From positions 744,001 through 808,000 of the forward strand of contig NZ_VIWU01000001.1 in NCBI RefSeq assembly GCF_007994075.1: a stretch of DNA of 64,000 nt, in the 5' to 3' direction. How positions within the stretch are numbered: position 1 is the first letter of the stretch; the number at the start of each line of letters is the position of its first letter. The DNA is from Pseudonocardia hierapolitana. GTDB taxonomy: Bacteria; Actinomycetota; Actinomycetes; Mycobacteriales; Pseudonocardiaceae. This document shows positions 1 through 9,248 of this stretch, one piece after another. The notes under the pieces are model-generated. The model had not been told where the DNA came from, did no database searches, and worked only from the letters and a program-made list of their open reading frames with translations. A program made the position numbers and the translations under genes.

Positions 1-945
1 GTCGCGGCCTGCGCGGCGCCGCTCCCCGTCGAGCCCGCGGCCGCGCAGGAGGTGGCGACCGGCGCGCCCCACCCGGCCCTCGAGCGGATCGTCGTGCACG
101 GCACCGGGGACGTCAGCCTCGATCCCGAGTACATCCCCGCGCTGCGGGCCGAGGGTTACGCCCACGCCTGGTCCGGCCTCCGGGGTCTGTTCGCCGCCGA
201 CGACCTCACGATCGTCAACCTCGAGTGCCCGGTCTCGACGCGGGGCACGGCGGTGGAGAAGGCGTTCACCTTCCGCTGCGACCCCGCCGCCCTGCCGGCC
301 GCGCGGGCCGCGGGCGTGGACGTCGCCAACTTCGCGAACAACCACATCCGCGACTTCGGCCGCGACGCGATGCTCGACTCGATCCGGCACGCGCACGAGG
401 CCGGCATCGCGCCGGTCGGCGTCGGCGAGGACCTCGCGGCCGCGACCGCACCCGCCGTCGTCGAGCGCGGCGGCTGGCGGATCGCCGTGCTCGGCTTCGG
501 CGGGGTGGTCCCGACCGCCGAATGGCTCGCGACCCCGCGCTCCCCCGGCCTCGCGTCCGGCGACGATCCCGACCTGATGGTCGAGGCGGTGCGCGCCGCC
601 GACGCCGTGGCCGACCTGGTGTTCGTCACCATCCACTGGGGGATGGAGCTGGACACCGCGCCCCGCGCCGACGACATCCGCTTCGCCGAGGCGATGATCG
701 AGGCGGGCGCGGACGGGATCTTCGGCCACCACCAGCACCGGCTGGGCCCGCTCGGCACGTACCGGGAGCGCCCGATCGCATGGGGCCTGGGCAACTTCGT
801 GTGGCCGCGCCTCTCGCAGGAGTCGGCCAGTACGGCCGTGGCCCGGTTCGTGGTGGAGCCCGACGGTGCGGTGCGCGGCTGCCTGCTCCCCGCGGTGATC
901 GTGGAGCACGCGCATCCGGAGCTGACCGGTGCCCCGGCCTGCTAG
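1..945 (+). CDS. CapA-family metallophosphatase-like lipoprotein (5' end outside window)
   Basis: The reading frame is open from base 1 and has no need of the GTG at 52. The first residues read VAACAAPLPVE, which looks like the end of a lipoprotein signal peptide with a lipobox (VAAC), so the true start lies upstream of the window. The mature part carries CapA/PgsA hallmarks: GDVSLD near the N-terminus, NLECPVS, NFANNHIRDFG, IHWG and GHHQHR, ending in a GLGNFVW block. The family adopts a calcineurin-like phosphoesterase fold and is linked to poly-gamma-glutamate or capsule functions, but most actinobacterial members have no assigned substrate. Location outside the membrane is inferred from the lipobox. 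It converges with the next gene with a gap of only 4 bases. Confidence 0.85.
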   Translation, partial: VAACAAPLPVEPAAAQEVATGAPHPALERIVVHGTGDVSLDPEYIPALRAEGYAHAWSGLRGLFAADDLTIVNLECPVSTRGTAVEKAFTFRCDPAALPAARAAGVDVANFANNHIRDFGRDAMLDSIRHAHEAGIAPVGVGEDLAAATAPAVVERGGWRIAVLGFGGVVPTAEWLATPRSPGLASGDDPDLMVEAVRAADAVADLVFVTIHWGMELDTAPRADDIRFAEAMIEAGADGIFGHHQHRLGPLGTYRERPIAWGLGNFVWPRLSQESASTAVARFVVEPDGAVRGCLLPAVIVEHAHPELTGAPAC

Positions 946-949
946 CGGC

Positions 950-1888
950 TCAGACCGTCAGCACCAGCTTGCCCGTGGTGCGTCCCAGCTCCCCCGCGCG
1001 GTGGGCGTGTGACGCGCGTTCCAGCGGGAACGTCTCGGCCACGAGCACGCGCAGCCGCCGGTCGTCGACGAGGCGGGCGAGCCCCTCGAGCCCGTGGCCG
1101 TCCGGTTCGACGAGCATCGTGGTGGCGCGCAGGCCACGCTCCGCCGCCGCGGCGAGCGCGGCGGGCGCGGCCGCCGAAGGCAGGCAGATGAGCCGGCCCT
1201 CCGGGTGCAGGACCTCGAGCGAGCGCGTCGACACCTCGCCGCCGATGAGATCGAGCACGAGGTCGACCGGGTCGATCGCCTTCTCGAACGCCTCGGCGCG
1301 GTAGTCGATCGCCTCGTCGATGCCTAGGTCGTGCAGCAGGTTGTGCTTCCCCGCCGACGCCGTGCCGATCACGTGCGCGCCCCGCGCCTTCGCGATCTGG
1401 ACTGCGAGGTGGCCCACCCCGCCCGCCGCGGCGTGCACGAGGACACGCTGCCCCGGCTGCACGGCGGCGATGTCCACGAGGCACTGCCACGCGGTGAGCC
1501 CGGCGAGCGACAGGCCGGCCGCCTCCACCTCGGAGAGCCCGGCGGGGCGGTGGGCGAAGTGGCGGGACGGGGCCGTCACGAACTCGGCGTACGCGCCCGC
1601 CTGGCGCGGGAACCACGGCATCCCGAACACGGAGTCGCCCACCGCGAAGCGGGTGACGCCACGCCCGACCGCGTCGACGGTGCCCGCGACGTCCCATCCC
1701 ACGGTGAACGGCGGCGGGCCGAGCACCGCGGCCATCCCGGCCCCCGCGCGGGTCTTCCAGTCCACGGGGTTCACGCCGGCCGCTCCGACCCGCACCCGGA
1801 TCTCGGTGGGCAGCGGCTGCGGGATCTCCGCCTCGCCGAGCTCGAGCACCTCCGGTCCGCCGGTCGCAAGCTGTGTGATGACGCGCAT
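950..1888 (-). CDS. NADP-dependent quinone oxidoreductase-like zinc-less alcohol dehydrogenase (MDR family)
   Basis: About 312 residues, normal for the family. The N-terminal GroES-like half contains GVNPVDWKTRAG and GWDVAGTVDAVG. The C-terminal Rossmann half has the nucleotide loop HAAAGGVGHLAVQIAKARGA. Structural zinc cysteines are absent, as in quinone oxidoreductases. The ATG of MRVITQ is used because family members start there; a GTG three codons upstream (1897) is the alternative and has a weak TAGGCA -10-like box before it. Substrate unknown. It faces CapA convergently and lies upstream of the thioesterase gene on the other side. Confidence 0.85.
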   Translation of the reverse strand: MRVITQLATGGPEVLELGEAEIPQPLPTEIRVRVGAAGVNPVDWKTRAGAGMAAVLGPPPFTVGWDVAGTVDAVGRGVTRFAVGDSVFGMPWFPRQAGAYAEFVTAPSRHFAHRPAGLSEVEAAGLSLAGLTAWQCLVDIAAVQPGQRVLVHAAAGGVGHLAVQIAKARGAHVIGTASAGKHNLLHDLGIDEAIDYRAEAFEKAIDPVDLVLDLIGGEVSTRSLEVLHPEGRLICLPSAAAPAALAAAAERGLRATTMLVEPDGHGLEGLARLVDDRRLRVLVAETFPLERASHAHRAGELGRTTGKLVLTV

Positions 1889-1990
1889 CGTTCCCACGCC
1901 GGATGCCTACCACCGGCACGCCCCGCATCGCGGGCAGGAACCGCGTCCCCGCCTCCTCGCGCGACGAACGGCATCCTTTCCGCGCCAGGA

Positions 1991-2395
1991 TTATCCGCGC
2001 AGGACCGCTTGTGTCTGGGTGACGCGCGCGGCGAGGCGGCCGTCGGCGTCGCGCAGCTCGGTGTCGGCCACGATCACGCTCCGCCCTGCGTTGAGCAGCC
2101 GGGCCGTCGCCTCCACGTGGCCCCCCGTCACCGGTCGCAGGAAGTTGGTCGCCGAGGTCACGGTGGCGGTGCCCGTCGCCCCGTCGGGCAGGTTGAGGAA
2201 CGCGCACCAGCCGCCCGCGGCGTCGGCGAGCGCCATCAGCGCCCCGCCGTGCAGCAACCCGCCCGACGTGCAGCGGGTGGCGTCCCAGTCCAACCGCAGC
2301 ACGACCTCGTCGGGACCCACCTTCAGCGCCGTCGCACCGAGCACTGCGGTGAACGGCATGGCGGCGTGCAGCGCAGTGGTGAGCTCGTCGGTCAT
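1991..2395 (-). CDS. PaaI-type hotdog-fold thioesterase
   Basis: A single hotdog domain of about 134 residues. The motif LLHGGALMALADAAGG is the PaaI/DUF4442 active-site helix, with HGG as the conserved turn and the following acidic residue as likely catalyst. Family members hydrolyse acyl-CoA thioesters, often aromatic ones; the substrate here cannot be read. The start is taken at MTDELTT; an in-frame GTG three codons upstream is possible. It is transcribed divergently from the XRE regulator at 2483 with under 90 bases between them, so the two may share a control region. Confidence 0.85.
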   Translation of the reverse strand: MTDELTTALHAAMPFTAVLGATALKVGPDEVVLRLDWDATRCTSGGLLHGGALMALADAAGGWCAFLNLPDGATGTATVTSATNFLRPVTGGHVEATARLLNAGRSVIVADTELRDADGRLAARVTQTQAVLRG

Positions 2396-2482
2396 GGCGA
2401 TCACCCTGCCCGTCGTCCCGACGCCGGTCCATTACCCCGGACGTCATCGAGCGGCCACGGCCGGGCGGCTAACGTCGCCGGC

Positions 2483-3280
2483 ATGACCGCCGCAACCGCC
2501 ACCGGCACCTCGTTCGGATCCCAGCTGCGCGAGTGGCGGCAGCGGCGCCGCCTCACCCAGCTCGACCTCGGCATCCAGGCGGACGTGTCGGCCCGGCACC
2601 TCAGCTTCCTGGAGACGGGCCGGTCGCGGCCCAGCCGGGAGATGGTGCTGCTGCTCGCAGAGGAGCTGGACATGCCGCTGCGCGCCAGGAACGAGCTGAT
2701 GATGGCCGCCGGGTACGCCCCCGCCTACACCGAGCATTCGCTCGACGACGCCGAGATGGGTGAGGTCCAGCGCTCCCTGAAGCAGATCCTCGAGGGCCAC
2801 GCGCCGTTCCCGGCCGTGCTCGTCGACGGGAGCTGGAACATGCTGGGCGCCAACAGCGCCGTGGCGCTGCTCACCGACCTCGTCGACCCCGCGCTGCTCA
2901 CGCCGCCGGTGAACGTGCTGCGCGTGAGCCTGCACCCGCGCGGCCTCGCCCCGCACGTCGCCGACCTGCCCGAGTACGCGGCGCACCTGGTCTCCCGGTT
3001 GCGCAGGCAGGCCGAGCGCTCCGCGACGACCGGGCTGCGGGTCCTGCTGGACGAGCTCACCGGCTACTGCCGCGACGCGGGGCTCGACCCGATGGCGCAG
3101 CCGCGCGACCGCATCGTGCTGCCGCTGCGGCTGCGCCACCCCGACCAGGAGCTCACGATGTTCAGCACCGTCGCCGTGCTCGGCGCCCCGCTGGACGTCA
3201 CCCTCGACGAGATCGCCATCGAGAGCTTCTTCCCCGCCGACGACGCCACCAGCGCGTACCTGCGGGAGCGGTTCGGGTAA
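2483..3280 (+). CDS. XRE-family regulator with MmyB-like ligand-binding domain
   Basis: 265 residues. An N-terminal Cro/C1 helix-turn-helix occupies about residues 10-65 (RRRLTQLDLGIQADVSARHLSF). The rest is an MmyB-like domain: residues near PFPAVLVDGSWNMLGANSAV resemble the PAS-like sensor of this family, which is thought to bind small hydrophobic ligands. The ATG lies shortly after the divergent thioesterase start, and the protein probably regulates that neighbourhood. A second protein of the same architecture is at 42656-43501. Family assignment is firm; ligand and targets are unknown. Confidence 0.88.
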   Translation: MTAATATGTSFGSQLREWRQRRRLTQLDLGIQADVSARHLSFLETGRSRPSREMVLLLAEELDMPLRARNELMMAAGYAPAYTEHSLDDAEMGEVQRSLKQILEGHAPFPAVLVDGSWNMLGANSAVALLTDLVDPALLTPPVNVLRVSLHPRGLAPHVADLPEYAAHLVSRLRRQAERSATTGLRVLLDELTGYCRDAGLDPMAQPRDRIVLPLRLRHPDQELTMFSTVAVLGAPLDVTLDEIAIESFFPADDATSAYLRERFG

Positions 3281-3365
3281 TTCGGCCCGGAACGTCGGGC
3301 CCACCCGGCACCATGGAGTGCCGGGGGTGGGGCGGGTGGGCGAGCCGCTGATCGGTGTCGAGGAC

Positions 3366-5252
3366 ATGGAGACCCCGCGCTGGGCCGAGGGCTACGCAGC
3401 CACGGCGAACGCGGGCCTGCGCGCGGTGGCCGCGAAGGTGCCGGCCACAGTGGCGCTCGCCGTCCGGTGGGCCTGGCGGGCGTCGCCGCCACTCACGCTG
3501 CTCGCGGGCGTCGTGCAGCTCGCCGCGGGCGCGGTCACCGCGTTCGGGCTCCTCGCCACCGCCGACGTCTTCACCCAGCTGCTCGCGCAGGGGCCCACGC
3601 CGGAGCGGGTGGTGGCGGCGCTGCCCGCGATCGCCACGGTCGTCGCGGCCGGGGCGGCGCGCGGCCTGCTCGACGCCGCGGTGGCCGCGGTGCAGGGGGC
3701 GCTCGTGCCCCGGGTCGAGCAGCGGGCGCAGGACGACCTGCACGCCGCGGTGCTCCGCGTGGACCTCGCCGCGTTCGACGACGCCGATTTCACCGAGCTC
3801 GTCGAGCGGGCCTCCTCGGAGGGGCCGTCGCGGATCAGGAGTTGCGCCCAGGACACCGGCGATCTGATGGCCAGCCTCGTCTCGGTCTCGGCCGCCGTCG
3901 TCAGCGCGGGCGTGCTGCACCCGGTGCTGGCCCCGGTGGTGCTGCTCGCGGCCCTGCCGCGGGGCTGGGCCACCGTGCGCTCCGCCCGCCTGATGTTCGC
4001 GTCCTTCGTGCGGATGACGTCCGCCCGCCGCCGCAGCTCCGTCACGAGGATGTTGATCACCGGACGCGACCCCGCGGCAGAGGTGCGGGCGTTCACCACC
4101 CAGCCGGTGCTGCTGGGCGAGCACCGCCGGATCAGCGACCTGATCACTGCCGAGGCCGTGCGCCTCGAACGCGACCGTGCGGTCGTCCAGCTGGTCGGGC
4201 GCACGGTGTCGGGTGTCGGCACCGGGCTGGCGTACGGCGTGCTCGCCCTGCTGCTCTACGCGGGCGGCATGCCACTGGCGCTGGCGGGCGCCGCCGCGCT
4301 GGCCATGCGCACCGCCGGGCAGTCCGTCGCCAACACGATCTACGAGATCAACCACCTCTACGAGGCGAGCTTCTACCTCGACCTGTACCGATCCTGCCTC
4401 GACGAGACCCGGCGCCGCAGCCGCCCGCCCGCCGCGGGACGGCTGCCCGGGGATCCGGCCGAGATCACCCTCACCGACGTCTCGTTCCGCTACCCGGGGC
4501 AGGAGCAGCAGGCGGTCAACGGCGTCAGCTGCACGCTGCGCCGCGGCGAGGTCATCGCGCTCGTCGGGGAGAACGGGTCGGGCAAGTCCACGCTCGCCAA
4601 GCTCATCACCGGGCTCTACCTCGCCGAATCCGGCACGGTCTCGTGGGACGGCGTCGACATCGCCACGGTCGACCAGCGCGAGCTGCACGAGCGCGTCGCC
4701 GTGGTGTTCCAGGACCCGCTGCGCTGGCCGATGCACGCGGAGAACAACGTCCGCATCGGCCGCCTCGATCGGCCCGATCCCGGCGGCGCCCGGCTCGCCG
4801 ATGCCGCCGCCCGGTCGGGCACCGACGCGGTCGTGGCCGAGCTGCCCGGCGGGTGGAGCACGGTGCTGTCGCGGGAGTTCCAGGGTGGGCGCGACCTGTC
4901 CGGCGGGCAGTGGCAGCGCTTCTCGGTGGCCCGCGGGCTCTACCGCGACGCACCCGTCGTGATCGCCGACGAGCCCACCGCCGCCCTCGACGCCCGGGCC
5001 GAGCACGCCGTGTTCGCCGCCTTGCGCGGTCTCGCCGGCACGCGCGGCGACCGGATCACCGTGCTCGTCACGCACCGGCTGGCGAACGTCAAGCACGCCG
5101 ACCAGATCCTGGTGCTGGAGCAGGGCCGGTTGATCGAGCACGGCACCCACGAGCAGCTGATCGCCCGCGGGGGCACCTACCGGGAGCTCTTCACGCTCCA
5201 GGCGAGCGCGTACACCGATGAGGGAGACGCGCGGGATACGGTCCCGGCATGA
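3366..5252 (+). CDS. ABC exporter half-transporter (fused membrane and ATPase domains)
   Basis: 628 residues from the ATG at 3366; an in-frame GTG at 3318 would add 16 residues that do not look conserved. The N-terminal 330 residues are hydrophobic with five to six predicted membrane helices. The C-terminal nucleotide-binding domain shows Walker A GENGSGKSTLAK, Q-loop VVFQDP, signature DLSGGQWQR, Walker B VVIADEPTAALD and H-loop VTHRL. It is a single half-transporter, so it should act as a homodimer. The cargo is not readable. It overlaps the enoyl-CoA hydratase gene by 4 bases (ATGA), so the two are probably co-translated. Confidence 0.9.
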   Translation: METPRWAEGYAATANAGLRAVAAKVPATVALAVRWAWRASPPLTLLAGVVQLAAGAVTAFGLLATADVFTQLLAQGPTPERVVAALPAIATVVAAGAARGLLDAAVAAVQGALVPRVEQRAQDDLHAAVLRVDLAAFDDADFTELVERASSEGPSRIRSCAQDTGDLMASLVSVSAAVVSAGVLHPVLAPVVLLAALPRGWATVRSARLMFASFVRMTSARRRSSVTRMLITGRDPAAEVRAFTTQPVLLGEHRRISDLITAEAVRLERDRAVVQLVGRTVSGVGTGLAYGVLALLLYAGGMPLALAGAAALAMRTAGQSVANTIYEINHLYEASFYLDLYRSCLDETRRRSRPPAAGRLPGDPAEITLTDVSFRYPGQEQQAVNGVSCTLRRGEVIALVGENGSGKSTLAKLITGLYLAESGTVSWDGVDIATVDQRELHERVAVVFQDPLRWPMHAENNVRIGRLDRPDPGGARLADAAARSGTDAVVAELPGGWSTVLSREFQGGRDLSGGQWQRFSVARGLYRDAPVVIADEPTAALDARAEHAVFAALRGLAGTRGDRITVLVTHRLANVKHADQILVLEQGRLIEHGTHEQLIARGGTYRELFTLQASAYTDEGDARDTVPA

Positions 5253-6019
5253 CGGAGCTGGTGCACCTCGACGTCGCCGCCGGCGTCGCCACGATCACGC
5301 TCGACTCCCCCGACAACCGCAACGCGCTCTCCGCCCAGGTGCGCCGGGAGCTGCTCGCGCACCTGCAGACGGCGATCGACGACTCCGGCGTGCGCGTGAT
5401 CGTGCTCGGCCACACCGGCCGGGTGTTCTGCTCGGGGATGGACCTCAAGGAGTCGCGCGGCGCCGGGGCGCAGAACCAGGGGGTGAACGAGATCCCGGCG
5501 ATCCTGGAACGGATCTGGGCCTCCCCCACCCCGGTCGTCGCCCGGGTGGCAGGCCCGGCGCGTGCGGGCGGGGTCGGCCTGGTGGCCGCGTGCGACATCG
5601 CGGTGGCGGCCGAGGAGGCCACCTTCGCGTTCAGCGAGGTGCGGGTCGGCGTGGTGCCCGCGGTCATCTCGGTCACCGTGCTGCCGCGGCTGCTGCCCCG
5701 CGCGGCCCACGAGCTGTTCCTCACCGGCGAGACGTTCGACGGGCCACGCGCCGTGCGGATCGGGCTGATCAACAGCGCCGTCCCGGCGGTCGACCTCGAC
5801 GCGGAGGTCGACCGGTACGTCGAGATGCTGCGGCTCGGCGCCCCGGGGGCGCTGGCCGCCACCAAGGAGATGCTGCGCCGCGAGCGCCCCACCGCGCTGG
5901 GCGCGCAGTTCGCCGAGATGCAGGAGCTGTCCGCCCGGCACTTCGCCGGGGAGGAGGGGCAGGAGGGCATGCGAGCCTTCGCGGAGAAGCGCCGCCCGTC
6001 CTGGGCCCAGGCGGAGTAA
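5249..6019 (+). CDS. Enoyl-CoA hydratase/isomerase (crotonase) family protein
   Basis: 256 residues, the usual crotonase length. The oxyanion-hole segments are visible: SGMDLKESR, and AGPARAGGVGLVAACDIAVAAE where the canonical G-A-A-x-G-G reads GPARAGG. EVRVGVVPAVISVTVLPRL follows; only one of the two hydratase glutamates is obvious, so an isomerase or another crotonase reaction is as likely as hydration. It overlaps the upstream exporter gene by 4 bases. The next 150 bases hold no gene. Confidence 0.88.
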   Translation: MTELVHLDVAAGVATITLDSPDNRNALSAQVRRELLAHLQTAIDDSGVRVIVLGHTGRVFCSGMDLKESRGAGAQNQGVNEIPAILERIWASPTPVVARVAGPARAGGVGLVAACDIAVAAEEATFAFSEVRVGVVPAVISVTVLPRLLPRAAHELFLTGETFDGPRAVRIGLINSAVPAVDLDAEVDRYVEMLRLGAPGALAATKEMLRRERPTALGAQFAEMQELSARHFAGEEGQEGMRAFAEKRRPSWAQAE

Positions 6020-6173
6020 CCGCTCGGTCACTCGCACCGACTTCGGGTCCGGCCGAGTACGCCGTGCTGAGTTCGGAACGCGAGGACCACCTGCGGACGC
6101 AGATCGCGCACAGATTAGGTTTTCGCGCCGCGCCCGTCTGTACGTGTGAGATCGACTCACGGGAGGCTGCACG

Positions 6174-6740
6174 ATGCGGAAACTGATCTTCGGCATGAAC
6201 GTGACCCTGGACGGCTACATCGCCGCGCCCGGCGACGACATCGGCTGGAGCGGGCCGCCGAGCGACGAGCTGTTCCAGTGGTGGCTCGACCAGGAGCTGG
6301 CGAGCGATCTGTCGCTGTACGGGCGCAAGCTGTGGGAGACGATGAGCTCCTACTGGCCCACCGGCGACCAGCAGCCCGACGCCACCCCCGCGGAGATCGA
6401 GTTCGCGCGGAACTGGCGGGACACGCCGAAGGTGGTGTTCTCCTCGGCGATCGACGAGGTCGACTGGAACACCCGCCTGGTCACCGGCGACGCGGTCGCC
6501 GAGATCACCCGGCTCAAGGCCGAGGACGGCGGCCCGATGAGCATCGGCGGCGCAACGCTCGCCGGAGCTGCCATGCGGGCCGGGCTGATCGACGAGTACG
6601 CCCTGGCCACCCACCCGGTCATGGTGGGCGGCGGCACGCCGTTCTTCACGGCGCTGGACAGCTGGGTGAACCTGAACCTGGTGGAGACGCGGACGTTTCC
6701 CGGCGGCGTGGTGCTGACCCGATACGAGACGAGGCGATGA
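6174..6740 (+). CDS. Dihydrofolate reductase-fold protein (RibD C-terminal family)
   Basis: 188 residues beginning KLIFGMNVTLDGYIAAPGDDIGW, the typical opening of the actinobacterial RibD_C/DHFR-like family. GRKLWETM and the NADPH-contact region PMSIGGATLAGAAMRAGLIDEY are present. A good Shine-Dalgarno (GGGAGG) precedes the ATG. Biological substrates of these proteins are mostly unknown; few are true DHFRs. It sits 165 bases upstream of an ECF sigma factor on the same strand, a common pairing in actinobacteria, so it may be co-regulated. Confidence 0.85.
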   Translation: MRKLIFGMNVTLDGYIAAPGDDIGWSGPPSDELFQWWLDQELASDLSLYGRKLWETMSSYWPTGDQQPDATPAEIEFARNWRDTPKVVFSSAIDEVDWNTRLVTGDAVAEITRLKAEDGGPMSIGGATLAGAAMRAGLIDEYALATHPVMVGGGTPFFTALDSWVNLNLVETRTFPGGVVLTRYETRR

Positions 6741-6905
6741 GCACTGGCCGAATGCTCGGCTCGTGAGGCCAGGTCGAGATCCTTTCTGGCGTGCTCACCG
6801 CGACCCTCGGCGGTCGGCGCGTCGGTGGTCGACGAGGAGGTCTCCGACCAGCTGGATGAGCCATCTCCGCCCGATCTTCCCCAGTACTACGGAACCCGAG
6901 GATTG

Positions 6906-7919
6906 ATGACCATGACCGACACCGGACTGCCGGGCGCCGACGAGGCCACGTTCATCGCGGCGGTCCGCTCGGACGACACGGCGCGGTTCGCACTCCTCAC
7001 GGAGCGCCACCGGCGTGAGCTGCAGGTGCACTGCTACCGGATGCTCGCGAACTACGAGGACGCCCGGGACATGACGCAGGAGACGTTCCTGCGAGCGTGG
7101 AACAAGCGGGAGTCGTTCAAGGGCCACGCTGCGCTGCGGACCTGGCTGTACCGGATCGCGACGAACGCCTGTCTCGACTTCCTGGAGAAGCGCGACGACC
7201 GCACACCCGTGCCGTCCGAGCTGCCGGACCCCGGCTCCGAGGTGCTGTACCTGCAGCCGTACCCCGACCGGATGCTCCCCGAGGACCCGCAGGAATCGGT
7301 GGTGGCGCGGGAGACGATCGAGCTGGCGTTCATCGTCGCCGTCCAGCACCTGCCGCCGCGGCAGCGGGCGGTGTTCATCCTGCGCGACGTCGTCGGCTGG
7401 CCGGCGTCGAAGGCCGCCGACGCCCTCGAGCTGACCGTCGCATCCGTGACCAGCGCACTGCAGCGGGCGCGCGTGACGATGCGCGAGCAGCTGCCCGACC
7501 GCCGCCTCGACTGGCGGAGCCCTGCCACCCACGAGCTGTCGGATGACGAGCGCGGCGTGGTGAAGTCGTACATCGACGCCCATGAGCGCAACGACCTCGA
7601 CGGGCTGATGTCCCTGCTGCGCGACGAGCTGCGCTTCGCGATGCTGCCCGACATGGGCACCGTGCTCATGACGGCCGAGGACGCGGTGGACGGCTGGGTC
7701 TCCGGTGGGCTCTTCCAGCGCGGCCACGACGACTGGCGCGGTATCACCACGACGGTCAACCGCATGCCGGCCGCCGCGCTGTACCTCCGCACCCCCGACG
7801 ACCCGGAGTACCGGTTGTTCGCCATCGCGGTCCTGCACATCGACGACGGGAAGATCGCCGAGCTCACCGGATTCGCCGCCTCCGACAAGCCATGGCTGGG
7901 CCTGCCCCCGACACTGTGA
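6906..7919 (+). CDS. ECF sigma factor with C-terminal SnoaL-like domain (SigG-like)
   Basis: 337 residues from the ATG at 6906. Region 2 (about residues 15-85) includes HCYRMLANYEDARDMTQETFLRAW; region 4 (about 130-190) includes LPPRQRAVFILRDVVGW and the HTH ASVTSALQRAR. The remaining 130 residues form a SnoaL_2/NTF2-like domain. This layout matches the TIGR02960 (SigX5/SigG) group, whose C-terminal domain is thought to tune sigma activity in place of an anti-sigma factor; none is encoded next door. An earlier in-frame start (6825) would add 27 poorly conserved residues and was not used. Confidence 0.9.
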   Translation: MTMTDTGLPGADEATFIAAVRSDDTARFALLTERHRRELQVHCYRMLANYEDARDMTQETFLRAWNKRESFKGHAALRTWLYRIATNACLDFLEKRDDRTPVPSELPDPGSEVLYLQPYPDRMLPEDPQESVVARETIELAFIVAVQHLPPRQRAVFILRDVVGWPASKAADALELTVASVTSALQRARVTMREQLPDRRLDWRSPATHELSDDERGVVKSYIDAHERNDLDGLMSLLRDELRFAMLPDMGTVLMTAEDAVDGWVSGGLFQRGHDDWRGITTTVNRMPAAALYLRTPDDPEYRLFAIAVLHIDDGKIAELTGFAASDKPWLGLPPTL

Positions 7920-8030
7920 TCAGGAAGGTCTCCGTCGTGGACGAGTCCAGCGCACGGGCCGCCGTCACCGAAGTGCCGGCACCGCAATCGGTGTGCGAGC
8001 GAGGTCAGCCCTCCGGGATCGGCGATCTGC

Positions 8031-9062
8031 TCACTGCGGGACGCGGAGCCGGACCAGCACGGCGCGGTGATCGCTCCCGGCCAGTTCGCGAACGGCGAAT
8101 TCCTCGGCGGCGATCGGGGGCGTGACGAAGACGTGGTCGATCTGCGCGCCGAACCAGTCCGGCATCCAGGCCGGCCAGGTGGGCGCCAGACCCTGCCCGC
8201 GCTGAGTGGCGGCGTCGGAACAGCCTGCGGTGACCTCGCGCAGCCGGGAATGGTCCAACGTCGCGTTGAAGTCCCCCGCGACGATCGTCGGGGTGCCGCC
8301 TGCGCAGTACCGCGTCAGCTCGCCCAGATCCGTGCTCCACTGCGAGACGTCACCGGGGCGCGGCGCCACCGCGTGGTACGCCACGAACCGCATCGCACCC
8401 AGCCCACCGCCCGCGATCCCCACGCTCGGGAACGGCCTCGACTCGTCGATGGTGACCGTCACGTCGCCGAGGTGCGCGGCGACGAGCGCCGAAACGCCGA
8501 AGACGTCGGTGACGCCGTCGGAATCCGTCCCGGTCGCGGTGACGAAGCGGTAGCCCAGCGGCTCGACCAGCGGCGCGAGCCGATCCCTGTACCACGGGCC
8601 GACTTCGATGAGCGCACCCAGATCGGGCCGCTCGTCGCGGATGAGCTCCGCCAGCGCGGTGACGTCCGCCGCGCCGTCCAACACGTTGACGGCCAGCACG
8701 GTCAACGGCCGCCCACCCACCGGCGACGGCTCCGCCCGCGTTCGCGGGACGGTCATCACGACACCCACGGCCAGGACGACCAACAGCGCCACCGCGGGCA
8801 GGAGCAGCCGCCGGTTGCGCCACGAGAGCCCGACCAGGACCACAACGAGCGCCGCCACCCCGACGAGCACGTACGGCCGGAACGACACCAGCTGCGCCAA
8901 CGGGGTGACTCTGTCGATGCCGAGCAGATCGGGCACCGTCAGCAACCCGACCCCGACGAATCCGATCTCCGCGACGCCGAGGCGCACCCGACGGCGCCGA
9001 GACGGGACGGACGGCGACGGACCGGCCGACGTGCGGATCCCGGTCCCGGACGGCGAACTCAC
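8031..9062 (-). CDS. Membrane-anchored endonuclease/exonuclease/phosphatase family protein
   Basis: 343 residues. Three hydrophobic segments lie within the first 105 residues, then an EEP (DNase I-like) domain. Catalytic motifs are present: VAGDFNATLDHS, IDHVF and GSDHRAVL, which supply the metal-binding Asp/Asn and the general-base His. The expected outside location of the domain follows from the helix count but is not proven. Related proteins act on phosphodiesters or phospholipid-type substrates. It is transcribed away from the small membrane protein gene at 9249, with 186 bases between them. Confidence 0.85.
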   Translation of the reverse strand: MSSPSGTGIRTSAGPSPSVPSRRRRVRLGVAEIGFVGVGLLTVPDLLGIDRVTPLAQLVSFRPYVLVGVAALVVVLVGLSWRNRRLLLPAVALLVVLAVGVVMTVPRTRAEPSPVGGRPLTVLAVNVLDGAADVTALAELIRDERPDLGALIEVGPWYRDRLAPLVEPLGYRFVTATGTDSDGVTDVFGVSALVAAHLGDVTVTIDESRPFPSVGIAGGGLGAMRFVAYHAVAPRPGDVSQWSTDLGELTRYCAGGTPTIVAGDFNATLDHSRLREVTAGCSDAATQRGQGLAPTWPAWMPDWFGAQIDHVFVTPPIAAEEFAVRELAGSDHRAVLVRLRVPQ

Positions 9063-9248
9063 GCAGAGAGTCTTGCGGGCGCTCCCTGTGGTTTCGGTGA
9101 AAGAAGATCACGAACGCAGGCCCTCGTCAGGGCCGGCCGTTCAGCGCCTGTCGAAGGTGACGTCCTGGTGGCCGTCAGATGTCCTCCGAGCGGCCGAGAG
9201 GTTTCCTCGTTCAGCGCCGTCACAGGAACGTGAGGCACACTCTCGACG

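Noticed and set aside
942..2447. Long 501-codon minus-strand frame
   Set aside because: Arg/Gly/Pro-rich shadow of the oxidoreductase and thioesterase genes, with no domain; typical of GC-rich antisense frames.
3198..5150. 650-codon minus-strand frame opposite the ABC exporter
   Set aside because: Antisense shadow with His/Arg/Asp-rich composition; the plus strand has all ABC motifs.
6146..6160. GTGAG/CTCAC inverted repeat before the DHFR-fold gene
   Set aside because: Only 5-bp arms; too short to call as an operator without comparison.
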